From contig NZ_SATR01000006.1 of the NCBI RefSeq assembly GCF_004551525.1, positions 62,001 through 126,000 on the forward strand: 64,000 nt of DNA. Direction: 5' to 3'. Origin of the DNA: Vibrio ouci. GTDB taxonomy: Bacteria; Pseudomonadota; Gammaproteobacteria; Enterobacterales; Vibrionaceae. The translations under genes and the position numbers were made by a program. Below are positions 34,699 to 44,029 of the stretch, one piece after another (within the stretch, counting starts at the first letter, position 1; each line of letters starts with the position of its first letter). The notes under the pieces were generated by a model. It saw nothing but the letters and a program-made list of their open reading frames with translations, had not been told where the DNA came from and searched no databases.

Positions 34699-35684
34699 TC
34701 GACTTGGTTAAAGAACAAGACGATACTGCCCCCTTTTAGATTACTGCCGTAGTTAATATTCAGTCCGATACCCACATTATCAATCCAGTCAGACTCAAAC
34801 GGCGGCGTCATTAACCATCCTATCGAACCCTCATAGTAATACGGTGTACCCAGCGGTGTACTGGTGTCTCCACCAATGTCGATACGTCTAAAGCTACTGT
34901 AGACCGACTGCACAGAACGGCCTAATTTACTGACGTTATAGTAAGCTTCGATTCCGTTGGCCATATACCAGCCCTCAGGGTTGCCTACGTCACCGTAGTT
35001 GGCTTCACCCCACCCTTTGCCATAGAAGTAATGGTATGAAGACGTGACATTCCAACTACCCCAATTTGTCGGTTTGTCGTATCTAAGCTCGGCGTGAGGC
35101 TCAATAGATGCTGCCCACGCGTCAGTATTGAAAATGACCTTGTCTAAAGCGGGTTTTACATTCTCGTTAGAAAAGTCACTTCGATACTCGTGATTATTAT
35201 TGAAATACTGCAGGTGCATACCGATACCTGGTGTCAGAGCCCAATGTTCTGATAGCTGGTAACGGAAGCGATAAGCGGTAAATGCCCCGAGGATGATCTC
35301 GTGTTGGAAGTCTTCCGCGTCGGATGGCCTTATCTCAAAGTCCTGGCGTGAACCAAGAATTGAAAAACGAGTGAATATTTGATGCTTGTGAACCGCATTC
35401 TCATCGCTTAGGTCTATCGTAAATGGGAGTGTTGAGACCGCGATTTGCTGGCGCAACTGAACCGACTCTTGAGAGCCGATATCTTCATTATCGAGATTAA
35501 ACCAATCATTTGGGTCAAAGTCATGAACCCCAACAGTGAATACATCACTGTCAGTCAAAACAATGGCTGCGGAAAAAGCCTGTTCTAAGTAGTCTTGGAA
35601 GTGAGGGTTGCCTTTGGCTAAAGCAATCGGTGAAAAGCACGCTAACGACAAGCCTAGATAACGGCAAGATTTAAACGTTACCAT
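34695..35684 (-). CDS. Solitary autotransporter-like outer membrane barrel
   Basis: A 329-residue protein with signal peptide (about 1-23) and a beta-barrel typical of the Vibrio family of solitary outer membrane autotransporter beta-barrel domains, with no passenger domain. Regular amphipathic strands (SIGWLMTPPF, NVGIGLNINYGSN) run to the end. Function unknown. It is flanked by two diguanylate cyclase genes and is convergent with one of them. Confidence 0.75.
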   Translation of the reverse strand: MVTFKSCRYLGLSLACFSPIALAKGNPHFQDYLEQAFSAAIVLTDSDVFTVGVHDFDPNDWFNLDNEDIGSQESVQLRQQIAVSTLPFTIDLSDENAVHKHQIFTRFSILGSRQDFEIRPSDAEDFQHEIILGAFTAYRFRYQLSEHWALTPGIGMHLQYFNNNHEYRSDFSNENVKPALDKVIFNTDAWAASIEPHAELRYDKPTNWGSWNVTSSYHYFYGKGWGEANYGDVGNPEGWYMANGIEAYYNVSKLGRSVQSVYSSFRRIDIGGDTSTPLGTPYYYEGSIGWLMTPPFESDWIDNVGIGLNINYGSNLKGGSIVLFFNQVD

Positions 35685-35758
35685 CTAATCAATATTCCAA
35701 ATTCATTCGCAATTAGAGTAAGTTACTTGAAAATTGGCTTCAAAACAATCACTGATGA

Positions 35759-36715
35759 CTATTGGTGAACGCTAATATATTGGTTCCGGCCAGCCTGTTT
35801 CGCTTGGTAGAGCTGCTTATCGACAAGCTCATAAATTTGTTCAATGCTCTCTTTGCCACTTGGGATAGTTGTGAATACACCTTGTGACACTGTCACCATA
35901 TCAGCCACTTCGCTGTACTCGTGAGGGATATTCGCTTCAGTTAACGCAGACTGTATACGCGAAGCATCTTTGATCGCTTTTTCCTGATCGGTATAGCCGA
36001 GAATAATCACAAATTCTTCGCCGCCGTATCGGCCAACGACTTCACCACTTCGCACAAATAAATTGGTTAAGAGCTCAGCTAATAAAATTAAGCACTTGTC
36101 CCCTTCAATGTGGCCATAATTGTCGTTAAACAGCTTAAATTTATCCACATCGAGGAGTATCACACTGAGTGGCAATTCATGACGCCCGTGAAGCAGAATC
36201 ATCTCTTGTAACTTTTGATCGACAAATCGGCGGTTTTTAACCTTAGTTAAGCCGTCCTCTTGTGCGAGTTGTTCAAGCTCTTGGTTGGCTTTGGCCAGTG
36301 CTGCTGACTTTTGCTTAAGCTCTCGACGCATGAAAGCAATTCTTTGCATCGCGATTAATTTGGAATTAAGTACAATCTTGTTGACGGGTTTTATTAAGTA
36401 ATCATCGCCCCCTGCTTCGATTGCATTAGCGATCATCGAAGGTTCATCGTGACTACTTAAGAAAATAATCGGCACCCACTCTGGGTATTGCTTACGAATT
36501 TGCGTAGAAACTTCAAAACCATTCATATCTGGCATTGAGACATCGAGTAGTATTAACTCAGGCTCAAAATCACGATAGAGCTCAAGCGCCCGACGGCCAG
36601 AATCGGCCATTTCAACGGTGTGCCCAAGCTGCTTTAATCGAATTGCCAGTTGAATACGTTCCATTTGAACATCATCAACCAGGAGTATCTTCATAGAAGA
36701 ACCGCGTACATCCAC
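35759..36715 (-). CDS. Response regulator diguanylate cyclase (REC-GGDEF)
   Basis: The 318-residue protein has a receiver domain (ILLVDDVQMERI, Asp in LILLDVSMPDMNG, Lys in YLIKPVNK), a coiled linker and a GGDEF domain (LLDVDKFKLFNDNYGHIEGD, RYGGEEF), like WspR/PleD-type cyclases. The I-site position reads RSGE, so the Asp is replaced by Glu. GTG at 36715 is chosen because GGAG lies 8 nt upstream; ATG 36694 lacks an RBS. The partner kinase is not adjacent. One matS site lies within the gene. Confidence 0.9.
   Translation of the reverse strand: MDVRGSSMKILLVDDVQMERIQLAIRLKQLGHTVEMADSGRRALELYRDFEPELILLDVSMPDMNGFEVSTQIRKQYPEWVPIIFLSSHDEPSMIANAIEAGGDDYLIKPVNKIVLNSKLIAMQRIAFMRRELKQKSAALAKANQELEQLAQEDGLTKVKNRRFVDQKLQEMILLHGRHELPLSVILLDVDKFKLFNDNYGHIEGDKCLILLAELLTNLFVRSGEVVGRYGGEEFVIILGYTDQEKAIKDASRIQSALTEANIPHEYSEVADMVTVSQGVFTTIPSGKESIEQIYELVDKQLYQAKQAGRNQYISVHQ
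35884..35896. other. matS-type MatP binding site
   Basis: GTGACACTGTCAC, exact matS match, inside the REC-GGDEF gene, 14.4 kb right of dif. Confidence 0.8.
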
Positions 36716-36902
36716 TCTAATTGCTCCAAGGTTTGATAAAAAGAGTTACAAATAAGAAATAGGCATTTGATTAAAACTAATAAGAAATCACGTGCTTAGA
36801 CTAAAAATACTACACAATTACATAATCCTCCATCCAAGGTTGACATTTGGCGCCAATTTTTTACGATAACGCCGTCATATACACATACAAGAGAAGATAA
36901 AC

Positions 36903-37340
36903 ATGTCTGACGTTAATCAATCAGAACAACCGAAAGTAGATTTGGCAGAAGTTTCTGCAGAACTGCGTCAAGTTATTGAGTTTGACGGAGTACCAGAAGC
37001 AATGCACTACATGGTGACGTCAATCCATGATGTTTCCGAAGAAGCTGTTCGTGAAGCTTGGAACGAGCTACCAAATAGCGCTCAAAACGTTCTAGACAAC
37101 TTCGAACAATTTCACGCACTTATCTCAGTAAGCCAAGCTTTTGCAGGCTTAAATGTGATGGAAGAGTTCCCAACACTGAATCTTCCACAAGACATGACTG
37201 AAGAGCAAAAAGAAGAGTACCGCGCTCAGCTGCTTGACCAAGTTTTACATAACTGTGTTAAAGACATGGTGAAACAAATTAAAAAAGCACGACGCGACCC
37301 AATTCTTAAGCGTGACTTCACGGACGTATTTGCTAAGTAA
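36903..37340 (+). CDS. DUF3069-type protein
   Basis: A 145-residue acidic, all-helical soluble protein. It resembles the gammaproteobacterial family DUF3069 (EFDGVPEAMHYMVTSIHDVSEEAV, WNELPNSAQNVLDNFEQFHALI). AGAGAAG lies before the ATG. Function unknown; standalone gene ending at a terminator shared with modC. Confidence 0.7.
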   Translation: MSDVNQSEQPKVDLAEVSAELRQVIEFDGVPEAMHYMVTSIHDVSEEAVREAWNELPNSAQNVLDNFEQFHALISVSQAFAGLNVMEEFPTLNLPQDMTEEQKEEYRAQLLDQVLHNCVKDMVKQIKKARRDPILKRDFTDVFAK

Positions 37341-37356
37341 TCTGATGCAAATAAAG

Positions 37357-37381
37357 AAAACGCCGCTATATGCGGCGTTTT
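37357..37381. terminator. Bidirectional terminator, DUF3069 / modC
   Basis: A 10-bp stem (AAAACGCCGC with GCGGCGTTTT, loop TATAT) between convergent genes. Confidence 0.85.
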
Positions 37382-38488
37382 TTAATGGGATAACACAATA
37401 TCTTTCTGGGTGACACTCACCCCTTTGATCTGAACATAAACGCTCATACCCGGTGTGAGTTGCAATTCATCTTTCGCCCAAGCTGTCACTGTGGCATTCA
37501 AATGACAGCTGTCAGCCAGTTCTATTTGTACTGAAACGCTCTGTCTTTCATGGCCATGAGATTGAGTCTCTATTTGGCTAATCGTACCCTTAAGAATGTT
37601 TCGTATAGACGTCTGCTTTGGCTCTTCTAACATCAATGATACGTCGTTGGCCCTAACTTGTAGTCGCACTGAGGAATCAATATCACCATCAATTTTTTGT
37701 ACCCAAAGCGTAATGTTTTTGGCTAACTCTATTTGAGATAGAGCATACTCTTCGTTATGACGAATCAGTTTGCCTTCAAACAGCGTACTTTGCTCAGAAA
37801 AAGATTGCCAAGGGCGCATAGCTTTCGATGCCCATACTTGCTCTATAGGCCCTGCTATCGCCACTTTACCTTTTTCAATGATAACTAAATGGTCAGCCAG
37901 TCTTAGAACCTCATTTAAGCTATGAGACACATAAACAATGGGGATTTCGACCTGCAGCGCCAGTTGTTCAAGAAATGGCATCACTTCTCTCTTACGCGGC
38001 AAGTCCAAAGAAGCTAACGGTTCATCCATTAAAAGAATGTCGGGCTTAGACAGTAGCGCTCGGCCAATGGCAACGCGTTGCTTTTCCCCGCCAGATAACT
38101 GATTTGGATAGCGTTCAAGGAGTGGCTTTAAGGCCAATAAGTCGGTAATTTGCTCGAAATGCTGCTCATCGTGAACTTTCACCCCGTAGGTCAAATTGCG
38201 TTTAACCTTGTAATGAGGAAATAACCGTGCATCTTGAAATACGTATCCGACGTTACGCTTAAACGTTGGGATATCGACCTTTCGCTCAGAATCATAAAGC
38301 GTGGCGTTGTTTATTTGGATCAGGCCAGAACTCGGTTTGCTTAATCCGGCGATGACGTTGATTAACGACGTTTTGCCTGCTCCTGAGCGACCAAATACGG
38401 CAGTGATTCCTTTCTCTGGAAGTTGAAGGTCAATATCAAAATCAAGCTCACCGAGGCGCTGTTGATATTGAATGGTTAAGTGACTCAT
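37382..38488 (-). CDS. modC: Molybdate ABC transporter ATPase
   Basis: The 368-residue ATPase has Walker A GRSGAGKTS, signature LSGGEKQRVAIGRAL and Walker B ILLMDEPLASLD, plus a C-terminal Mop/TOBE domain (about 290-365) that binds oxyanions. It powers molybdate import with ModB and ModA. Its start overlaps the modB stop by 4 nt. The stop lies directly against the terminator. Confidence 0.94.
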   Translation of the reverse strand: MSHLTIQYQQRLGELDFDIDLQLPEKGITAVFGRSGAGKTSLINVIAGLSKPSSGLIQINNATLYDSERKVDIPTFKRNVGYVFQDARLFPHYKVKRNLTYGVKVHDEQHFEQITDLLALKPLLERYPNQLSGGEKQRVAIGRALLSKPDILLMDEPLASLDLPRKREVMPFLEQLALQVEIPIVYVSHSLNEVLRLADHLVIIEKGKVAIAGPIEQVWASKAMRPWQSFSEQSTLFEGKLIRHNEEYALSQIELAKNITLWVQKIDGDIDSSVRLQVRANDVSLMLEEPKQTSIRNILKGTISQIETQSHGHERQSVSVQIELADSCHLNATVTAWAKDELQLTPGMSVYVQIKGVSVTQKDIVLSH

Positions 38489-39183
38489 TTAGCTCCTCCT
38501 AAACGACGAGCCGTAACACGACTCAATTGTTCGGAAGCAATCAAAGAAGCTAAAGCGATCACGATCGAGATAATACAAAGGCGCATCGCTTCTGCTTCAG
38601 AGCCCGGTGTTTCAATAAAGTTGTACATTGCGAGTGGAATTGTCTGAGTCTCACCAGGGATGTTAGAGACAAAGCTAATAGTTGCACCAAATTCGCCTAG
38701 ACTACGGGCAAAAGCCAGCATGGTACCAGTGATAATTCCCGGCACAGTCAATGGTAACGTAATCGTGAAAAAGATCTTAATGGGAGATGCGCCAAGGGTC
38801 GCCGCGGCTTGCTCTAACTTTGTATCAACCGACTCTAAGCTCAAGCGAATTGAGCGCACCATTAACGGCAATGCCACCACAATGCAGGCTAATACCGCTC
38901 CTTTCCAACTGAATGAGAATACAACCCCGAAGTATTGGTAAAGCCATTCACCAAGAAACCCTTGGCGTCCCATTGAAATAAGTAACAAATAGCCGACAAC
39001 GACAGGAGGAAGCACGAGAGGCAAATGAATCAAGCTATCGATGAAGCTTTTTCCGTAAAACTCCTTACGAGCCAACAGCCAAGCTAATCCTACTCCTAAG
39101 GGGATAAGCCAAACAATCGCATAAAAGGCTACCTTTAAGCTAAGTATCACTGCTTGATATTCGTACTCGGTCAATATTTCCAT
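38485..39183 (-). CDS. modB: Molybdate ABC transporter permease
   Basis: A 232-residue inner membrane permease with five hydrophobic segments and the EAA loop EQAAATLGASPIKIFFTITLP that contacts ModC. RSLGEFGATISFVSNIPGETQT is characteristic of ModB. It follows modA by 3 nt and overlaps modC, so the three are co-translated. Confidence 0.94.
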   Translation of the reverse strand: MEILTEYEYQAVILSLKVAFYAIVWLIPLGVGLAWLLARKEFYGKSFIDSLIHLPLVLPPVVVGYLLLISMGRQGFLGEWLYQYFGVVFSFSWKGAVLACIVVALPLMVRSIRLSLESVDTKLEQAAATLGASPIKIFFTITLPLTVPGIITGTMLAFARSLGEFGATISFVSNIPGETQTIPLAMYNFIETPGSEAEAMRLCIISIVIALASLIASEQLSRVTARRLGGAK

Positions 39184-39186
39184 TGG

Positions 39187-39945
39187 TTATTGCGTACCTT
39201 GATTAAATCCGTACTTTTTCAGTATCTCTTGCCCCGCTTTGGAATGAACAAATTGGGTAAAGTCCACCGTTGTTGGTTCACTGTTCATCATGGCCATTGG
39301 GTAAATAATGGCGTCATGGCTTGTTTCAGGAAGGCTAGCGACAACTTGGACATTGGAACTGGATAAGGCATCTGTCTGGTAAACGATACCAAGTGGCGTT
39401 TCTTTACGCTCAACTAGCGTTAATGCAATCCTAACGTTCTTTGTTGGGGCTAACTGATGCTTAAGCTGTGACCAAACATTCAGTGACTCTAGTGATTGCT
39501 TTGCATAAATACCGGCTGGAACCGCATTAGTCTGTCCAATTGCCAAACGTTGGCCGTTTAATGCCGATGACCAAGAATTCTCGCTAGTAACATCAAGCTC
39601 TAGTGCTTCGGGTGCGATAACAACAAGCTCATTGGTTGCTATGTTAGTGACGTTGTCACCTGAGATGAGGTCTTTGTCGACCAAGTAATTCATCCATTTC
39701 GTATTTGCAGCGATAAACACATCAACCGGCGCACCTTGCTCTACCTGTCTAGCTAACGAAGAGGTACCACCATATACAGTGGTCACTTTTACCTTGTTAC
39801 TGCTTTCATAAACATCGACCAATTCATTAACAGCATTTGTCATCGATGACGCTGCATAAATTCGAAGTTGCTCTTGCGCAGATAATGATGCGCAAAATAG
39901 CAGCGCTGCCGTACCAATAATATGGCGAAATTTGGTTATTTTCAT
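39187..39945 (-). CDS. modA: Molybdate-binding periplasmic protein
   Basis: The 252-residue protein has a signal peptide (to about SAQ) and the ModA signatures IYAASSMTNAVNEL, GGTSSLARQVEQGAPVDVFIAAN and GIVYQTDAL. It binds molybdate or tungstate for ModBC. Its ATG follows the cobQ TAA with no gap, so translation is probably coupled. One matS site lies within the gene. Confidence 0.94.
   Translation of the reverse strand: MKITKFRHIIGTAALLFCASLSAQEQLRIYAASSMTNAVNELVDVYESSNKVKVTTVYGGTSSLARQVEQGAPVDVFIAANTKWMNYLVDKDLISGDNVTNIATNELVVIAPEALELDVTSENSWSSALNGQRLAIGQTNAVPAGIYAKQSLESLNVWSQLKHQLAPTKNVRIALTLVERKETPLGIVYQTDALSSSNVQVVASLPETSHDAIIYPMAMMNSEPTTVDFTQFVHSKAGQEILKKYGFNQGTQ
39647..39659. other. 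matS-type MatP binding site
   Basis: GTGACGTTGTCAC, exact matS match, inside modA, 18 kb right of dif. Confidence 0.8.
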
Positions 39946-41409
39946 TTAGTCTTTTAACTGTGGCCAAAGAACATCGAGTTTGAGATGGCTTTCAATTGCA
40001 TCTGCTATGCGGTCAATGGCTTGTTGTTGATTGGTTTGATGATCAATCTGAGCGATGTTATCAGCGCCTGCCCAGCGGCAAATATCATTAACCGCAGCGG
40101 GAACGTCGAAGATACCATGTAAGTAGGTACCAAACACTTGATTGCAGTCACTAATTGCCCCGTCCGCTTGTCCAGACTGCAAATAAACAGGCGCCTTTGA
40201 TTTCACCTCGGTGATACCTGCATGGATTTCATAGCCGCGAACCGGGATATCTGAGCCATTTAGATTAAGTTGACCTGTGACAGTAGTCAGTGTTTTATTA
40301 GGTTTGAGTTCGGTTTCCGCTTCCAAATAGCCAAGTCCGGTCGTTGAGCCGGCGTCGCCTTCAATTCCCTGTGGATCATGAATCGCCTGCCCCAACATTT
40401 GATATCCACCACAGATGCCCATAACTTTACCGCCGTAGCGCAAGTGACGCTGAATATCTTGATCCCATTGTTGACTGCGAAGATAGTCCAAATCGCTTCG
40501 GACCGCTTTAGAACCCGGGAGTATGATTAAATCGACATTTTTGATGCGTTCACCATTACCGACATACTGCAAATCGATATCTGGATTAACTCGCAGTGAA
40601 TCAAAATCAGTGTGATTACTGATTCTTGGAAATACAGGAACCGCAACCCTTAGCTTGGTCTCTTCGCCGTTAAGCTGCTCCGCGTTAATCGCATCCTCAG
40701 CTTCGAGATCAAAACCATGAAGGTATGGTAGGACGCCAATAACAGGCTTGCCTGTTTTTTCTTCTAGCCAATCGAGTCCCGGTTGTAAAAGTGATATATC
40801 GCCCCTAAAACGATTTATAACGAAGCCTTTCACGCGCTGTTGCTCACTTTCCGATAGAAGTGCTAAGGTACCGTACAGATGGGCAAATACGCCGCCTCGG
40901 TCGATATCTGCCACGATTATCACGGGAACATCAGCCTCTTCAGCAAATCCCATGTTGGCGATATCATTTTCGCGCAGGTTTATTTCTGCTGGGCTCCCTG
41001 CTCCTTCAATCAATACCGTGTCATATTGCTGCTGTAAGATCGAAAAAGATTCCATAACGACAGGAAGAGCGACTTTCTTATACGATTGGTAGCCAATAGC
41101 ATCTACGGTTGTAGTCGCCTTTCCTTGAAAGATTACTTGCGCGCCCATGTCTGTATGGGGTTTAAGCAACACTGGATTCATGTGAACACTTGACTCAATG
41201 TCGCACGCTAGAGCTTGAACGGCTTGAGCTCGGCCTATTTCACCACCATCCGCCGTGACTGCACTATTGAGCGCCATATTTTGTGGTTTAAAGGGGGCGA
41301 CATTTACCCCCTTTCGCGCTAACACACGGCATAATCCTGCCACTAACACACTTTTTCCAGCATCAGAAGTAGTGCCCTGCACCATTAATGCTTTTAACGT
41401 CGACTGCAT
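39946..41409 (-). CDS. cobQ: Cobyric acid synthase
   Basis: CobQ/CbiP amidates four carboxylates of adenosylcobyrinic acid diamide with glutamine and ATP in cobalamin synthesis. The 487-residue protein has the dethiobiotin-synthetase-type P-loop [15 protein letters not shown], a class I glutamine amidotransferase domain with the nucleophile in [10 protein letters not shown] and the His in GTYLHGIFD. It is the first gene of a cobQ-modABC cluster; no other corrin genes are in the window and no B12 riboswitch is seen upstream. Confidence 0.93.
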   Translation of the reverse strand: MQSTLKALMVQGTTSDAGKSVLVAGLCRVLARKGVNVAPFKPQNMALNSAVTADGGEIGRAQAVQALACDIESSVHMNPVLLKPHTDMGAQVIFQGKATTTVDAIGYQSYKKVALPVVMESFSILQQQYDTVLIEGAGSPAEINLRENDIANMGFAEEADVPVIIVADIDRGGVFAHLYGTLALLSESEQQRVKGFVINRFRGDISLLQPGLDWLEEKTGKPVIGVLPYLHGFDLEAEDAINAEQLNGEETKLRVAVPVFPRISNHTDFDSLRVNPDIDLQYVGNGERIKNVDLIILPGSKAVRSDLDYLRSQQWDQDIQRHLRYGGKVMGICGGYQMLGQAIHDPQGIEGDAGSTTGLGYLEAETELKPNKTLTTVTGQLNLNGSDIPVRGYEIHAGITEVKSKAPVYLQSGQADGAISDCNQVFGTYLHGIFDVPAAVNDICRWAGADNIAQIDHQTNQQQAIDRIADAIESHLKLDVLWPQLKD

Positions 41410-41582
41410 TCCGTTTCAAACTCAATAAACATTTGTTCTGCTTGCCATAATAGCGGCTTTTATAGCAATGACTCAACAAGATGAATCGAATATGAACCTT
41501 GTGCTCAGTATCGATTCAACTTCACTCTGTTTTAATAGCTCCATCGAAACAAACACTACCGAATAAAACAGAGGGAACCTCA

Positions 41583-41957
41583 ATGAAAAAAGTAATTTTA
41601 GCGACTGCTGCAACCATCATCCTAGCTCCAACATTGGCGATGGCAAAAGACGACGACAGAAACCATCAATCAGCGATCCAATATACGGGGCCTGTTGAAG
41701 TGGTAACAGTAGATTCATTACTTAAAGATACAAGCATGTTTACTGAGAAGAACGTCGTGGTTGAAGGTGTACTTGTGCGTCAATTAAAAGGCGATACGTT
41801 TATCTTTTCCGACGGTAAAGGCGAGATTCAAGTTGAACTAGACGACGATATTCACATGACTCAACCTATTGATCATACGACTAACGTACGTCTATTTGGT
41901 GAATACGAAGGCGGAAACACACCGGAAATTGAAGTAGATCGTATCCAAGTATTATAA
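41583..41957 (+). CDS. YgiW/YdeI-type OB-fold periplasmic protein
   Basis: A 124-residue protein with signal peptide (ending about LAMA) and a bacterial OB-fold (BOF) domain: YTGPVEVVTVDSLLKD, VVEGVLVRQLKGDTFIFSDGKGEIQVELDD, NTPEIEVDRIQVL. Relatives YgiW/YdeI/VisP are linked to stress tolerance and ligand binding in the periplasm. The start at 41583 is fixed by GAGGGA 6-8 nt upstream; the longer frame begins before any RBS. Confidence 0.85.
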   Translation: MKKVILATAATIILAPTLAMAKDDDRNHQSAIQYTGPVEVVTVDSLLKDTSMFTEKNVVVEGVLVRQLKGDTFIFSDGKGEIQVELDDDIHMTQPIDHTTNVRLFGEYEGGNTPEIEVDRIQVL

Positions 41958-42051
41958 ATCGCCTGAATTAGTCTTTCGATTAAGTTATTATTGGCTTGCT
42001 TATTGCAAGCCATTTTTATAACTACATTTTAATGTTAGTCGGAGACTACTT

Positions 42052-42570
42052 TTGAAAAAAATTATCTTGGCCAGTGCCTTAGCGATCGCAGGCATCAGCG
42101 GAAATGTTCAAGCAAACAATTTTAACTACAACTACCTTGAAGTGCGTACCGCCATTGGTCCAGAAATGACTGGGGTAGAATTTAGTACACTCTTTACCGA
42201 TAACTCCCACTTCATCGTACGTGTAGACAGCCAGTTTGACAGCGATTACGACTTAGCGGGCGGTATTGGTTTTAATGGCCCAGTAAACCAATTTGTAGAC
42301 GTATATGGTCAGCTACTTATCCACCAAGTGAAGCTTACGGAAGAAGCCGGTGGAGACAGCAATACTCAAGCAGAATTCAACATTGGTTTAAGAGCTTGGC
42401 TGACGAATCAAGTAGAAGCTACGGGGCGACTTGGTCGTAACGACGACTCTTCTGTTTTCCACGCAGGTGTTCGATTCCATTCGACAGAGCAACTATCGCT
42501 TTCTGCAGAAACTCGTAACAACGGTTTATACGGCCCTCAAGTTACTATGTCAGTTCGTTTCCAATACTAA
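42052..42570 (+). CDS. Small outer membrane beta-barrel protein
   Basis: The 172-residue protein has a signal peptide (to about VQA) and some eight amphipathic strands with a C-terminal aromatic end (MSVRFQY), as in small eight-strand barrels. TTG start with GGAGA 7 nt upstream. It follows the YgiW-like gene by 94 nt and may share its transcript. No named family recognised. Confidence 0.7.
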   Translation: MKKIILASALAIAGISGNVQANNFNYNYLEVRTAIGPEMTGVEFSTLFTDNSHFIVRVDSQFDSDYDLAGGIGFNGPVNQFVDVYGQLLIHQVKLTEEAGGDSNTQAEFNIGLRAWLTNQVEATGRLGRNDDSSVFHAGVRFHSTEQLSLSAETRNNGLYGPQVTMSVRFQY

Positions 42571-42700
42571 ACCATTTCGGCTGCTCATAGTCGAGTAGCC
42601 CCCTTATCGAAAGATTGGACACGTTCGCATATATTGGGAGGACAAGTTTTGCCGATATATGACCGCGATACATAAGCCATATAGCTTACCTAAATAGAAT

Positions 42701-42730
42701 AAGGCCCTGACTAGCATTAGTCAGGGCCTT
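42701..42730. terminator. Bidirectional terminator, barrel gene / cra
   Basis: A 13-bp perfect stem (AAGGCCCTGACTA with TAGTCAGGGCCTT, 4-nt loop) between convergent genes. Confidence 0.85.
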
Positions 42731-42747
42731 ATTGTTATTAGGTTGAA

Positions 42748-43725
42748 TTAACGAACGACGATTTTTCGTGGGATAAGCTCAACGCCCGTTTGGTATCGTT
42801 TCGACGCCGCATTGAGCGCGAGCGCCATTGCACTGTCGGCGATAAGCTCAAACTGCTGAGGCAATGAGTTGATTTTCATCGGCAGAAAATCTAGCAGGCG
42901 ATTATCACCGAACGTGGCAATTTTTATTTTTCCAGCCAGCTCAGGGCGTTCCAGAAGCACATCAAGCACCCCTTCTAGTAGCGTGTAAGAGGTGGTGACA
43001 ATAGCATCAGGAACGGTATCATTTGCCACCCATTGATCGAGTACGCGCTTGCCTTCACTGCGGTTAAAGTGATCGCCATAGCCGATTATTGACGTAATTG
43101 CGCGGTTCTTTGCAGCAGAAGCGAAGCCAAGTTCACGCTCCTTTGAGATGTTTAGCTCTGGCAATGCACCAATAAGTCCAATTGATGTGACATTGTCACT
43201 TATAACGGATGAAGTCAGTTCAAATGCACCACCAAAATCTTCACTGATAACGCAGCAAAAGTGCTCATCATCTAAAGGACGGTCGAGAGCAATCACTGGA
43301 GTACCACTATTTTGAAGGTTTACGTAATAGTCGCTTGCCTCTGGGATCACGCTTGCTACGAATAAAGCATCCACTTTGCGACTGACCAATGCACGCACCA
43401 CATTTTTCTCCGTTTCCGGATCATCATCAGAACAGGCAATCAATATTTGATAACCGGCTGAACGTGAGTTTTGCTCTAGTAGTTTGGCTAAGCGTGCGTA
43501 ACTGGTGTTTTCTAAATCGGGAATGATTAGCCCAAAGGAACGGCTATGCCCTGCTCTCAGTGTGCTTGCGGCAAGATCCGGACGGTAATTGTGCTCTTCT
43601 ACTACGGCCATTACCTTGCGCTGAGTCTTTTCACTTATACGGTATTTTTGCGCTTTACCATTAATCACGTAACTCGCTGTAGTTTTTGAAACCCCCGCTA
43701 ATTGGGCTATTTCATCGAGTGTCAT
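42748..43725 (-). CDS. cra: Catabolite repressor/activator Cra (FruR)
   Basis: A 325-residue LacI-family regulator: helix-turn-helix MTLDEIAQLAGVSKTTASYV with INGKAQKYRIS, then an effector domain typical of Cra. It binds palindromes in the fru promoter and is released by fructose 1-phosphate. The start at 43725 has GAGG 8 nt upstream; a longer frame to 43767 is unsupported. It is divergent from fruBKA, with two operator palindromes within 110 nt of its own start, so autoregulation is likely. One matS site lies within the gene. Confidence 0.92.
   Translation of the reverse strand: MTLDEIAQLAGVSKTTASYVINGKAQKYRISEKTQRKVMAVVEEHNYRPDLAASTLRAGHSRSFGLIIPDLENTSYARLAKLLEQNSRSAGYQILIACSDDDPETEKNVVRALVSRKVDALFVASVIPEASDYYVNLQNSGTPVIALDRPLDDEHFCCVISEDFGGAFELTSSVISDNVTSIGLIGALPELNISKERELGFASAAKNRAITSIIGYGDHFNRSEGKRVLDQWVANDTVPDAIVTTSYTLLEGVLDVLLERPELAGKIKIATFGDNRLLDFLPMKINSLPQQFELIADSAMALALNAASKRYQTGVELIPRKIVVR
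43187..43199. other. matS-type MatP binding site
   Basis: GTGACATTGTCAC, exact matS match, inside cra, 21.7 kb right of dif. Confidence 0.8.
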
Positions 43726-43796
43726 ATCACAAACCTCTTTATTGTGCGCTGGATCATAATCCGCCACTTACGATCTTTGACGAAGTTGAATTATAA

Positions 43797-43811
43797 GCTG
43801 AAACGATTCAG
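43797..43811. promoter_or_regulatory. Cra operator 1
   Basis: GCTGAAACGATTCAG, a near-perfect Cra palindrome 72 nt upstream of the cra start. Confidence 0.8.
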
Positions 43812-43818
43812 TATAAAA

Positions 43819-43834
43819 GCTGAAAGGATTCAGC
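43819..43834. promoter_or_regulatory. Cra operator 2
   Basis: GCTGAAAGGATTCAGC, spaced 22 bp (about two helical turns) from operator 1, so two tetramer units could bind the same face. Confidence 0.8.
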
Positions 43835-43937
43835 AAGACTAATAGAGTGACAAGAATCACCTATTTGTTTCTTCTTTCCGCCCGACAGGAACCCTGTTGT
43901 TTAGGTGATTGCTGAATCCTTAATTTATTTCCTTTTT

Positions 43938-43952
43938 GCTGAATCGATTCAG
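43938..43952. promoter_or_regulatory. Cra operator 3
   Basis: GCTGAATCGATTCAG, 78 nt upstream of fruB, placed to control the fru promoter; looping with operators 1 and 2 is possible. Confidence 0.8.
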
Positions 43953-44029
43953 TTATGTTCAGTAAATGAGTTCGAAGCTGATTACTGACCGTGTAATTAG
44001 TATGTTTTTACAAAGCTGGAGAAGCCACC

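Noticed and set aside
41410..41582. Search for a cobalamin riboswitch upstream of cobQ.
   Set aside because: The divergent region is only 170 bp and shows no B12-box-like sequence.
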